Assembly (NCBI RefSeq): GCF_000208925.1
Contig: NW_001915019.1
Coordinates: 1-37,539, forward strand
From: Entamoeba histolytica HM-1:IMSS
Lineage: Eukaryota; Evosea; Mastigamoebida; Endamoebidae
DNA length: 37,539 nucleotides
Reading direction: 5' to 3'
This document shows positions 1 through 10,750 of the stretch, one piece after another. The notes beneath the pieces are model-generated. The model made no database searches. It saw only the letters and a program-made list of their open reading frames with translations, and was not told the DNA's origin. A program made the translations under genes and the position numbers. Each line of letters begins with the position of its first letter. Position 1 is the first letter of the stretch.

Positions 1-263
1 AAAGAACTATTAATAATATTGATATTTTCTCATATTAAATATTTTAATAATTAAAACATTGATTATTTCTTCTATTATGTTATTTAATGTAATTTTATCA
101 TTTTATTTATTTTTTTCATTTGATTCATTTATTCATTTTGTATTTATAATAATTATATCATTTCTATTCTCTTTTATTTCTTATTCTTATTTTATTATCG
201 TATTTTTGTTTATCATTTATTATCTTTATTAAATTAATTGTTGGGGTTAATGTTGTTAAAACA
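1..263 (+). repeat. Left arm of long inverted repeat
   Basis: Positions 1-233 are, base for base, the reverse complement of 2398-2630. After a diverged patch of 13-14 bp, a further 17-bp block (247-263) matches the reverse complement of 2367-2383. The arm begins at the window edge, so it may continue to the left. The sequence is AT-rich and noncoding. Perfect identity over 233 bp of unconstrained DNA points to a recent duplication, gene conversion or an assembly artefact. Confidence 0.93.
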
Positions 264-1533
264 AAATACAACAATCAATAAATAAAAATAAGATAAATAA
301 ATGATATTATTTATTTTCTATTATTCATTAATCAAATGAGGATAATCATTTCTTTATACTTTAATTTTGTTTATTCTTCCTTTATTTTTTTAGTTTTTAA
401 TTAATGGGAATGTTGATTTTCTATTCTTTATTCTTTTATTTAAATTGAATTGATTTCTTTTTAATTTTCATCATTTTAATTATTCTCATTTAAATATCAT
501 TTCTTTATTTCTTATTTAATGAATGATTATTTCATTATCATTATATTATATATAATTTCATTTATTATTAATATCATCAGTTATATCTTTTTATTTTTCT
601 TATTCTTTCATATTATCTTATTTCATTCTTTCTATTATTATTTATTATATTTCTTATTAAAATACTTCATCATATTCAATTATTATTTGATTTTTCATTA
701 TTTGATTTTGGGTTAATATTTGTGTGTTGTTTCTGATTTTCATTATTCATTTCTCATTCATTTTCATTTAATAAAATAGAAGAATAAAAAATAATGAAAG
801 AAGATAAATAAAATAAGAATAAAATAAGATAAAATCAATGATATTGTTATTATATTATTTTGTTATTTTAGTTTTGATTTTATATTTATTATTTTATTTT
901 TATCTTTTATAATCATCATTCATTTCTTCTTTTTGTCATTTCCTCTTTTCTAAACATCACTGAATTTATTCTTTTTATTTCCATTTCATTCTATTTTCTT
1001 TATTCTTGTTGTTATTTTATTTAGTTCATCTTTTATCATTTGTTATTTCTTGTTTATTCTTGTTTGTTGTATATTTTATTATTATTATTTATTTCATGTT
1101 GTGTTATTCTTATTTATCTTTCTTATTATGTTTTGTTTATTATTGTTTAAATAGAAAATAATAATAAGAATGAATAAAGAATAATAATAACATAAATATG
1201 TTGATGTATTTTATCATTTCTTTATTTGTTTATTATTCTTATTTCTATTATCTTATTCATTTGATTCATAATGAATTATTTCAATGAAATAATACAAATA
1301 AATTGTTTATTTATTTTATTTTATTTCTATTTCATTCTTATTTCTTTTCTTATTTATTAAAAACACCATCATTGGGTGTGAAAATTTCAAATGAAATAAA
1401 ATAAATCAACATTGAATTATTTCCATTTTTAATTCACCATTTCATTCATTGGCAGATGATATGAAATATTCATATTCTTCATTAATTTGTTTTTATTCTT
1501 TTTTGGTTCATTTTCAATTAATTCAAGATTGAA
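264..1533. other. AT-rich noncoding stretch inside the inverted repeat
   Basis: About 1.27 kb of very AT-rich sequence dominated by TTATT/ATTTC words. I see no convincing gene. A 65-codon open frame at 519-716 consists almost only of F, I, Y and L and looks like a composition artefact. It lies downstream of the TLDc gene, which is read on the minus strand, and should hold its terminator. Confidence 0.6.
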
Positions 1534-2040
1534 TCATTTCATTTCAATTACTATGATTCGTTTTGGTGTGAAACGATTTGGAAATTTATTTCCACAAAGT
1601 GCATTTTTAATTCCCTCATATTTAAATGAACGTTGATTACAATGTGATTTTGTTTTATTATTTTCTTTAAAAACACCAATATCATATCCAATTCCAAACA
1701 AATAATTATCTGATTGATTATGTAATATAAATGCATATTGTGGTTGTTTAATATCAAATTTCTTCATTCCTTCAATTCTTCCTTTTGATTCTAATGAAAA
1801 TACAAATGATTGTGAATCATTTATCCATTCTCTAGCTGACTCAATTTTAGAATGAATATATCCTCCAAATTTATTTCCATCTTCATCTTCAATAATAATT
1901 ATTATATGTTCTTTATTCATTATTCTTTGATCAAATACTGATGTATTTTTATTCCAATTATCAATGTCTGAATCAAATAGTATATTGGATATTCTTTTTT
2001 CTGTCAATTCTTCTATTTGTTTGATATACACCTCTTCCAT
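1534..2040 (-). CDS. TLDc domain protein (168 aa)
   Basis: A compact TLDc-type protein. Residues about 40-168 carry the hallmarks of the Entamoeba TLD family: an IIIIIEDEDGNKFGGYI strand pair, a WINDSQSFVFSLES segment, an aromatic mid-section (FILHNQSDNYLFGIG), and the C-terminal ALCG...FTPKRIIVIEMK ending. There is no signal peptide or membrane segment. TLDc domains elsewhere occur in oxidation-resistance (OXR1/NCOA7/TBC1D24) proteins, several of which bind the V-ATPase; no function is claimed here. The frame is intact, so the gene may be functional even though it is the only gene within a 2.6-kb unit bounded by a perfect inverted repeat. A second, more diverged TLDc gene lies at 16762-17520. 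Start: the only ATG giving the complete domain. Confidence 0.85.
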   Translation of the reverse strand: MEEVYIKQIEELTEKRISNILFDSDIDNWNKNTSVFDQRIMNKEHIIIIIEDEDGNKFGGYIHSKIESAREWINDSQSFVFSLESKGRIEGMKKFDIKQPQYAFILHNQSDNYLFGIGYDIGVFKENNKTKSHCNQRSFKYEGIKNALCGNKFPNRFTPKRIIVIEMK

Positions 2041-2366
2041 TTTAAATTTAATTTGATATTTATAAGTTCAAAATATGGATTGTTTAAATAGTTAATCCAC
2101 GTTATTAACACATCAAATCAATCATTATTTTAACATCATTCTATTTTAAATAAATGTTATTTTTATCATTTTTACAATAACAATAATTATATAATAATAT
2201 TAATAATATAATAATAATATAATAATATTGTTATTTTCTATAATTAGTTTATTTTTATTTTTAGTATTTTTTCATTTTTTTTTTAAAATAACAAAAAAAA
2301 TTGAAGAGAAGAAAAGTCAATTCTGTTTTATTTTTATTATTTCATCGTTTGTGATTTGAAATTTCA

Positions 2367-2630
2367 TGTTTTAACAACATTAATTCTTTATGTTTATTTT
2401 AATAAAGATAATAAATGATAAACAAAAATACGATAATAAAATAAGAATAAGAAATAAAAGAGAATAGAAATGATATAATTATTATAAATACAAAATGAAT
2501 AAATGAATCAAATGAAAAAAATAAATAAAATGATAAAATTACATTAAATAACATAATAGAAGAAATAATCAATGTTTTAATTATTAAAATATTTAATATG
2601 AGAAAATATCAATATTATTAATAGTTCTTT
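2367..2630 (-). repeat. Right arm of long inverted repeat
   Basis: Reverse complement of the left arm: 2398-2630 matches 1-233 without a mismatch and 2367-2383 matches 247-263. I could not define the outer boundary, because the partner arm is cut by the window edge. No target-site duplication can be judged for the same reason. Confidence 0.93.
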
Positions 2631-4767
2631 TATCTAATGAAGATAAAATAATAAATAATTAATCATATTTCATTCTTTTATTTTGATTATTTAAATATTA
2701 TTATCATCCATTCCAATTGATTATTTATGAATAAATAAAAATAAATAATTGTGACTAAATAAAAAAATAATTGTTTAATGTAAATTAAAAATAGTAATAA
2801 TAAATACATTTCAAAAAAGTAAAATTATTTATTCATTTTTTATTCAATCATAACATTACAAATTTATTTTAATGATGTTTATATTCCAAACAAATAAACA
2901 AAAATATCACATTATGTTAAATTATTGATACATTTATTCATTTATTATTAATTATTTTCTATTTCCTTTTATTTCAAAAATTACATTTTTTATGTAAAAT
3001 TAAATAAAAACAATATTAATAGAAAATATTCTATAATAAAATTAAATAAAATAATGTTTATGTAACATTCGATAAAATATTTTATTTTTTAAAATACTTT
3101 GTTGTTTTTCATTTAAATAAAATATAATATGATGAAATTTTTAAAAATGTAAAAGTGTAGTTATTTATTTCAAATGCAAATGAAATGTTTTTTAATAATA
3201 AATAACTTCAATTCATCAATTTGATAAATAATTATCATGTTTAATAATTACTTTTAAACGATTATCAACTGACAACAATCAATAAATATTAACAAATTAA
3301 ATTATTTATCCTTTGAAATATAAGTGATGGAAAATACAATTTGTAAATTCAAAATCAAAAAGAATATTTTGAAAGAAAATAATACCGCAAAATCAAAAAC
3401 TAAAGAAACAAAATGAACATAAAGAACATGTGATAAATAAAATATATTTATTATTGATACACTCATGTTACAAAACATGGAAGAATGAAAAGAGTGTATA
3501 TGAATAAATAGTTGATTATATATAAAAAGAACAAAAAGAATATCAAATGATTAACATTGTTTTGAATTTCAACCAATGTTTTTATAAAATAATAAAACAA
3601 TAAATAAAATGATATAGAATATTTTCCAATATTAGACATTTAGAGACATGTTTGTATCATCTTGATCAAATATTATTGTTATAATCATAAAGAAGTTCAT
3701 GAAGAAAAGAAGATAAATAATAACAAAAAGTTGTTGGAATTTTTTAATGGAATAACTGGAAATTAATAAAATTCCAGTGTAATTTAATGAGTCAAAAAGT
3801 TCATCTTGTTATGATAATACACAAAGATAAAATGGAATTATAATGATGACAATGATAATATTATTAACATCAAATAATGTAGAAGAAGTTGAAAAAAGAC
3901 ACTGTTTATCATAATATTACTGAAGAAAGAGATAAAAAAGAATAAAACATTAAACAAGAAAAACATACCCAAATAAATAAAAGAATGAAATACATAGAAG
4001 AAATTAGTTATAATAAATGAGAAGTTGAAAGAACTGAAACTAAATAAATTATTCTTCCTAAAAATCAACAGGAAGAAGAACAAGAAATGAAATAAAAGAA
4101 ATAAATAGAAAATAAAATTACCAAAATATTTCTGTTTATAAAAGAAGATATTGAATTTATTGAACATGAAGAACTAGAAAATAATTTGTCAGTACTATTC
4201 ATCATAAAGAATAAATAACTGAATTAATTATAATTATGTACAATGACTGAACATCATTAGAAAGACGATATGATTCTATATCTACTGTATTTGATGAAGT
4301 AATTTAAAAACATTAAATAAACTAAATGAATTTTTATTTAAATTTATTTTGAATAAATTAATATAAAATATGATAATTTATATTTTAAATAAACATTAAC
4401 TTAAATAGAAAGAATAACAAATAAAATAATTAATGTAAGAAATATGAAAGTTAAATAATATTTTATTCATTGAAATACCGATTATTTATCATTACTTTTA
4501 TTTCATTTTGTTTAAATTGAATTATTCTCATTATTATTCATTTCATTAATTTATTAATATATTAATATTAATTATTTTGAAATATAACAATGATTCATTC
4601 TTTCTTATTTTATTCTTATTTCTTTATAATTCTAATAGAGATTATTTTCCAATGCAGGAAATACAACAAATTTTAATACCATGATTATTGTGTAAAACCT
4701 TTGGCTCTTATAAAGAAAAGTAAACAAGACACAGAAATTCAATGTCATATAAAAAAATGAATGTCAA
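2631..4767. other. Gene-poor AT-rich spacer, possible gene fossil near 3.7-4.3 kb
   Basis: About 2.1 kb without an intact gene. The minus-strand open frame at 3838-4167 is a run of F, I, L and S codons opposite a purine-rich strand and is not credible. On the plus strand, short phrases look like decayed coding sequence: around 3733-3775 a GITGN..NSS phrase recalling a P-loop, and at 4254-4307 an open tail reading SLERRYDSISTVFDEVI before TAA. Frequent stops and frame changes separate them. Confidence 0.4.
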
Positions 4768-6102
4768 TAACAATAAATGGCATAATAACAATAATGAAAG
4801 ATACCAAGAAAAACAAATAAGAAACAAGGTAAATATAATAATAATAAAAGTTATACAAATAACAAATACAAATGGCTAACAATAAATGATATACAAGAAA
4901 TAATAAAAAGAATAACAAGTGAATGGAAAGAAGGAGAATACAAAGAAATACTCAAAAAGTATGAATGTAAAAAGAAAAAGATGGTATGATATTCTTTAAG
5001 AAGTATATTCAATTAAAAAGAAAAAAATAATTGAAAAGACGAAAGAAGAGTTTAAAGAAAAAACAAAATATTGGGAGGAAAAAACATTAAGGCTATAGAA
5101 GCAGAAATTAAAAACAAAAACCCAATCAAAGAAATAAATGATAGATGTAAAATTGCAAGAATAATAAATGAAACAGAAAGTATAAAGAAAGTACAAGAAG
5201 AAACAAAAAATAAAGAAGAAAAGATAGAAGAAGAAAAAGAAAAAGAAGAAATACTTGCTCTGAAAAATCAAATTACTGAATTAAAAGAAAAAGTTAAAGA
5301 ACTCAGTATGGAAAAAATGGAAGAAGAACAAGCCATCTCAGAAGAAATGATGAGAAAAGCAAAAGAAATAGTTAGGAAAGAATTTGAAGAAGAAATTACA
5401 GAAATGAAAACACAAAATAGAAAGATTCAAACGAATTATGAAGAAATGAAGAAAGAAAATGAAAAATTAGAAGAAGAAAACTTAAAACTACAAGGAAAAA
5501 TAAATGAGATAGAAGGAAAGAAAATCACAGAAGTAAATAATAAAGAAGAAAAAATCCGAAGTATCCAAGCTAATAAAAAGAAGATGGAAAAAGAAAATGA
5601 AGAAATGAAAGAAGAAATTGAAAAGCTAAAAAAGAGAAACAAAACACTAGAACAAAATGCAAACACACTAGAAAAGAAAATTGAAATGATAGAGGAAAAT
5701 ACTAAAGAATTAAAGAAGGAAATAAGAGATAAAGAAAAACAAATCTCTGAATATCAAGAAATTGCAATTAAAAACCAAGAAATTGCAGAAATAACAAGAG
5801 AAGAATTAGACAACACACAAAAAGAAAATGAGACACAAAAACAAATAATATCAAAACAACAAGATGATATTGAAAATTTTATCTCACAGAAGGAACTAGA
5901 GAAGAAGAAAACGATGACACTTGTGATAAATACACAACCAGTAATGAGGAAAGCATCATCAGGAACAATGGAGATGAACGAAACTACTCCTATGAAAAAG
6001 ACAGTAGTGGAAATCGAAGAGAAAAGCAAAGCACTGATTGTCAAAAAACAAGAGATGACAGTCAGACAAGAAATACAACAGAACAAAGAAATCGAATTTT
6101 AA
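4768..6102 (+). pseudogene. LINE A ORF1: coiled-coil nucleic-acid-binding-type protein, frameshifted
   Basis: ORF1 appears to begin with the ATG at 4768 (MNVNNNKWHNNNNERYQEKQ). It then needs a frameshift near 4830 to continue into a YNNNKSYTNNKYKW...TINDIQEIIKRI segment, contains an in-frame TGA just after 4980, and shifts again near 5010-5070. From about 5071 to 6102 a long uninterrupted frame encodes a highly charged K/E/N-rich coiled coil of about 300 residues. ORF1 proteins of LINEs bind the element RNA; the basic N-terminus plus coiled coil agrees with that, but the binding role here is inference. The open frame listed from 5071 begins with TTG, so it is not a true start. Confidence 0.75.
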
Positions 6103-9100
6103 TTGAAGTGTTGTATTGTTTTGCAATTAATTGGTTGAATAAAAAATTATATAAGAAATTAAGATGGGAACAAATTGAAAGTATAATTAAAGCAATAAAC
6201 ATCAATGTCAATAATGAAAAAGAATATATTAAATATATTAAAATATCACGTAAAATAAAAGAAAGCACTAAAAGGCACATTAGAGTGAAAGTAAATGATA
6301 TAATGGAAGGAAGAGTAGAGTGTAATTCAATAATAAAAAACATCATATTAAAGAATAACTCTACTGAAATTGATGAAGAATACCTTAACACTCTCATCAA
6401 TAAAATAAAAGAAATGAAAGTAGAAAAATGTTCAAACATTAATTACTACTTTCAAAGAAAAGAAGCTGACCGATTAATAATGGAAATTAATAATAGATGG
6501 ATAATATCAAGAAGCAGAATGCATTATCTGCAAGATGATATGAAGAGGATTTCAATGGTTATGCACATCTATCTCCAAAATAAAATAATAAGAGATAAAT
6601 TTGATGAAATAAAAGAAATCCTAAAGAAAATAAATAGACTAGAAGATTTGGTCAAGGGAAGGAAATGGTACAGGATAAAGTGCATCATGAAATTAAATGA
6701 ACATGATGAAGAATGAATAAAAGTAAAAGCACTAGAAAGAATAAAGTACCTAAAATATATGATGACAATGAATAAAGAATTAAATTTAATAAGGAAGAAA
6801 TAATCAGAATCAATACAAATAAAATAATGTTTGATTCTAACAAGAAAATTAGAATAAGGAAGAAAGACCCAAAAAATGAAATATACCCAAATAACGATAC
6901 TACTTTAGAATATTGGAAATCGTTATATGAAACACAGGTGATATTAAATAAAGAGAAATGGAAAATAAAACAAATCACCTCATGGAATGAAAGATATAGA
7001 AACTATGATAGTGTCATAATAACAATAAATGAATTAAATTTAAGTATAATGAAAATTAATAACTGGAAAGCACAATGAATAGACACTATATATGGGTATT
7101 ATTTGAAAAGAATGTCATCATCAAGAGAAGCCATTCTTAATATCTTTAACGAATGGTTGAACTTCCCTGAAAACATCCCATTAGATATGGTAAGTGGAAG
7201 AACTTTATTAATCCACAAAGGAGGTGATAGGAACGACGTCACTAATTATCGTCATATCAGTTGTACAAATGTAATTATGAAAGTATTTACCTCCATATTA
7301 AAAGAAAAGATTCACAGAAGACTTAACATGAATTGTGAATCATTGAAAATTAGTAATAATCAACTGGGATGTAAGTTACAATCTTTAGCTGCTAAAGAAG
7401 GAATAATAAATAGTTATATGTTAAAGCAGCAGAAAGAAGATAAATACCCAAAATATGATGAGTCATATTATGACATCAAGAAAGCATATGACACAGTAAA
7501 CAACGAATGGGTAATTGAATCATTAAAATATTTTAATGTAGAGGGTGTCATCATTGACATTATTGAAAGTATGATGACTAGATGGAAGATATTCATCGGT
7601 TATAAATTTAATGAATATCTAGGATATATTAAATTAAATAGATGAATTTTACAAATGATTCCTTATCAAATCTACTCTTCATCATACAGATGAATGTAAT
7701 TTCTCAAATCATCGAAGAGAAATTCCCAAAATCAAATCACACATTATATATTGATGAATTGAGCATAATGACGGAAAGTAGTGAAGAAATGGGAATAATC
7801 CACAATGAAATTAAAGAAATAATAAGTGGAATAGGGATGGAAATGAATGAGAAAAAGTCAGGAATGGTATTAAAAAACATTAAGGAAATACCAAATGGAA
7901 TGCAAAACATCCCAGTCATTGAATGTGATGACTTGTATAAATATTTAGGAATATGGCAGTCCGACGAAATTGATGACACCTTCAATTGTAAAACCATCAA
8001 AGAAAAAATGAATCAGAAGATGGAAGAAATAAACACTGATGATAGCAGTAATAGAAGATATATTACTAGAATAAACACAGAAGTAATCAATATCTTCAGA
8101 TATTCAGCATCAGTTATAAATTGGAAAATCACTGACCTAGATAAAATTGATTTGGAGATAAGAAAATATTTAAGAAAGGCAAAATACAATGGTGAAACTC
8201 CAAAGATCGGTTATATGTCATTATAGAAGAAATGGGTGAAGGATTAATAAATATAAGGGACGAATATGTTATTGAATTAGTAAGAACAGTGATGTACTAC
8301 TGTACCAGAGAAAGTGAAATAAGAAATAACATATTAGATAGATGGTACAGTAAGAAAGGAATGTGGAATAGAATTAAAAAACACTAATTCATAAAATCCC
8401 AGAAACAAAAATAGAAGAAATAATAAATGAAAATATAGAAAAGAAAAAAGAAAAAGAAGTAGTAGTAGAAATAAAAAAATTATTGACAAATACATCAAAA
8501 TATAGAAGTGTCATCAAATTAGTGGATATTTTAGAAGATGGTTCGAGTCAAAAGGAGTAGATAAAACTACTACAGTGAAAGCATGGAAGTCTATCAATAT
8601 TAAAAAAAATTCATTTCTCCAATTAACTAAAATGCAAGATGGTGCAATATTTTGTAGGTATAGAAAAGCAAAAATAATGAAAAATGAAAGATTGAAATAC
8701 TAAACACTTTGTAAAGACAAGATAGCAACAGTAGAATCCATCCTAATATCTTGTATTTATCATAAAAATCACAAATGGAAAAACATGACAATATTAGCAT
8801 TATAATATTGATTAATAAGAAAATACACTGGAAATATTCAATATAAAAACCTCCATATGAAACAATGTTCAAATATAAAGACATTACAATGATATGGAAT
8901 ATACAAATAATGCCTAAAAGTGAATGATAATATAATAAAATACCAGACATATATGTATTAGATAAAAAGAATAAAACTGGTCTAATATTTGATATGACTA
9001 TTGTGGCTGATCACAATATTAATTGAGTGTATTTGAAGAAAAGAAATAAGTATAAGGAATTAAAGAATAGGCTAATGAAGATAGAAAAATTAAAAGATGT

Positions 9101-9356
9101 CAGAATAATTCCAGTAGTAATCTCAATAAATGGATTAATGAATAAAGAAAGTATTAAATTAATTAAAGAATTAAAAATTGAGATTAACATCGAGAAAGAA
9201 GTAAAAAACCTTGTCATAAAAAACATGATGGATGTCATGGAATATTGCTTCTATCACAACCAAACATACTCCGTAAAACTGCTAGAAAAAGACTCGGGGA
9301 CGGGATTAGTCTCCCCTGAGCCAGGAATAATAGAAATTAATTCCATTGATACTTAA
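5874..9356 (+). pseudogene. LINE A ORF2: reverse transcriptase/endonuclease, multiply interrupted
   Basis: The ORF2 frame is already open from 5874, overlapping the end of ORF1 by about 230 nt in another frame, and runs to a TGA at 6714-6716. RT motifs follow in pieces: GRTLLIHKGGDR..VTNYRHISC (7190-7270), YYDIKKAYDTV (domain A, about 7470-7500), ILQ..DSLSNLLF (domain B, with a one-base deletion near 7655), and YIDE at 7747-7758. YIDE replaces the catalytic YxDD, so the second aspartate is lost. The C-terminal endonuclease region holds PDIYVLDKKN...IFDMTIVADHN (8943-9020). TGA interruptions sit at 6714, 7076, 7643 and 9024, with further stops near 8700-8920. Comparison with the copies at 31.7-36 kb shows that several of these TGA codons stand where the others have Gly (GGA). 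Confidence 0.85.
9288..9324 (+). other. GC-rich potential hairpin at the LINE A 3' end
   Basis: A GC-rich island in AT-rich surroundings, with a possible stem CTCGGGGA / TCCCCTGAG around the core GGGATTAGTCTC. The same 12-base core recurs in the related LINE fragment at 31.77-31.80 kb (minus strand), where its flanks are different but again pair (GATGGGA / TCTCATC). It could be the 3' structure recognised by the element's own RT; this is inference. Confidence 0.4.
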
Positions 9357-10750
9357 TTAATTATTTCATATTCAAATAAAGTCATTCAAATTATTAGAAT
9401 TATTGATGTATATAATTGTTGTTAATGTTTATATAATTCAAAGCACTGACTTTCTATTTCACTATTTGTTGATATATCATTTCTTTTTAATAAACATCAA
9501 CATTGAAAATGATTCTTATCTTATTTTACTATTTAGTGATTGAATAATAATTGATTTTAGTGAATAAATATCTTTTAAAACATTCATACTTTATATTACT
9601 ACCAGAAGACAAACATTATATCATTCAACGATTAATAATCATAAAAACGTGAATATTCAACTAATTTAACTTCTATCGGTATTGTATTTCATTATTCTAT
9701 TATATTTGTATGTTCTATATTTTTAATATACTCTTTTCTTCTTTCTCTTTTAAATATATTGATTATTTTACTTCATACATTATTACTTATTTATTCTTCT
9801 ATCTTCAATTATTTTACATTCTTCATTATAATATGAAATTATACAATAGTATCAAATAATATTTTTGAATAATGACTAAATGAAATTAAAATGAATTTGT
9901 ACATTTTTCATTGAAATATTTTAATTCCATTTCTAAATTAATAAATCATTAATATCATTAAAATACATAATTATTATTGAGTTAAATCTTTGTTTCATTC
10001 ATTCTTTAATATTTTATTTTTGAACTTCTTTTATTTTTGGTATGATCTTTTCTTCATTTTTATTATTAATTTATCATTAAAAATAACCTATTTATGATTA
10101 ATACGTTGATTATACTTTCTTCCATTTGAGAAATGAATGTTTTATTTTCTTCATTATGTTTTATTTCTTTTTTTAGTGTATTTTCAAACATTATAAATTA
10201 ATTATTCTTCAATTAAATTATTTGGCTTTTATTTTGTTTTAATTAATTATTAAAACGATTTATTCTTTATATTGTTACTTTGAGAAGAAATAGTCACTAA
10301 CACATTGTTTTTTTTCATCTTCAATATAAATACTCGTTTATAATTCTCTTCTTCTTGATAACACTAATCTATGTTCAGTTTATAATAATCATTATTTAAG
10401 ATGCTTCCAATTTGTTTATTAATACTTCAATATTATTAAATATTAATAAGTAATACTTTGTCATATTAAATAACTAATCTGATACCATATTAAATATAAT
10501 AAATAATACCCCTTTCATAATCATCATTTCATTAATATTCACTTATAATAGATATTAATAAACATCAACTAATTGGTATTAAATGAATGTTGTTTAACAA
10601 AATAAAATATCATAATCAAATGGTAATAGCTAATAACTCAATGTTGCATTTTTATTAATATTTGTGTGTGTGTTTATGACATACAATCTTCAAATCTAAG
10701 AATTAAAAAAGATAATAAAATAAAAACAAAAAACTCAAAAATATTAAAAA
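9357..10750. other. AT-rich intergenic region
   Basis: About 1.4 kb of AT-rich sequence between the LINE A 3' end and the NIF3-like gene. I see no open frame with protein-like composition, no tRNA and no clear tandem repeat. The last 50 bases before 10751 are A-rich, as is usual just upstream of Entamoeba start codons. Confidence 0.6.

Larger units (their letters stand above)
4768..9356 (+). mobile_element. LINE A: degenerate EhLINE-type non-LTR retrotransposon
   Basis: An approximately 4.6-kb non-LTR retrotransposon, close to the usual EhLINE size of about 4.8 kb. Order: basic N-rich start and long coiled coil (ORF1), then reverse transcriptase, then a restriction-enzyme-like endonuclease with a PD...D motif. 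This architecture is typical of Entamoeba LINEs (R2/R4-like group). Both reading frames are interrupted by frameshifts and stops, so the copy is dead. The protein-coding 3' end (EINSIDT then TAA at 9354-9356) is matched by the fragment ending at 31736, confirming the 3' end of the ORF. The 5' UTR boundary is unknown; I start at the first recognisable ORF1 codon. No target-site duplication was identified. Confidence 0.9.

Noticed and set aside
519..716. 65-codon open frame on the plus strand
   Set aside because: Almost only F, I, Y and L codons; expected by chance in TTA/ATT-rich DNA, with no protein-like features.
3838..4167. 109-codon minus-strand open frame that looks like a membrane protein
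   Set aside because: Its F/I/L/S composition is the mirror of a purine-rich plus strand; no start context or homology visible.
5071..5073. Start of an independent 343-aa coiled-coil gene
   Set aside because: The first codon is TTG and the frame continues LINE A ORF1 after frameshifts, so it is part of the retrotransposon rather than a host gene.
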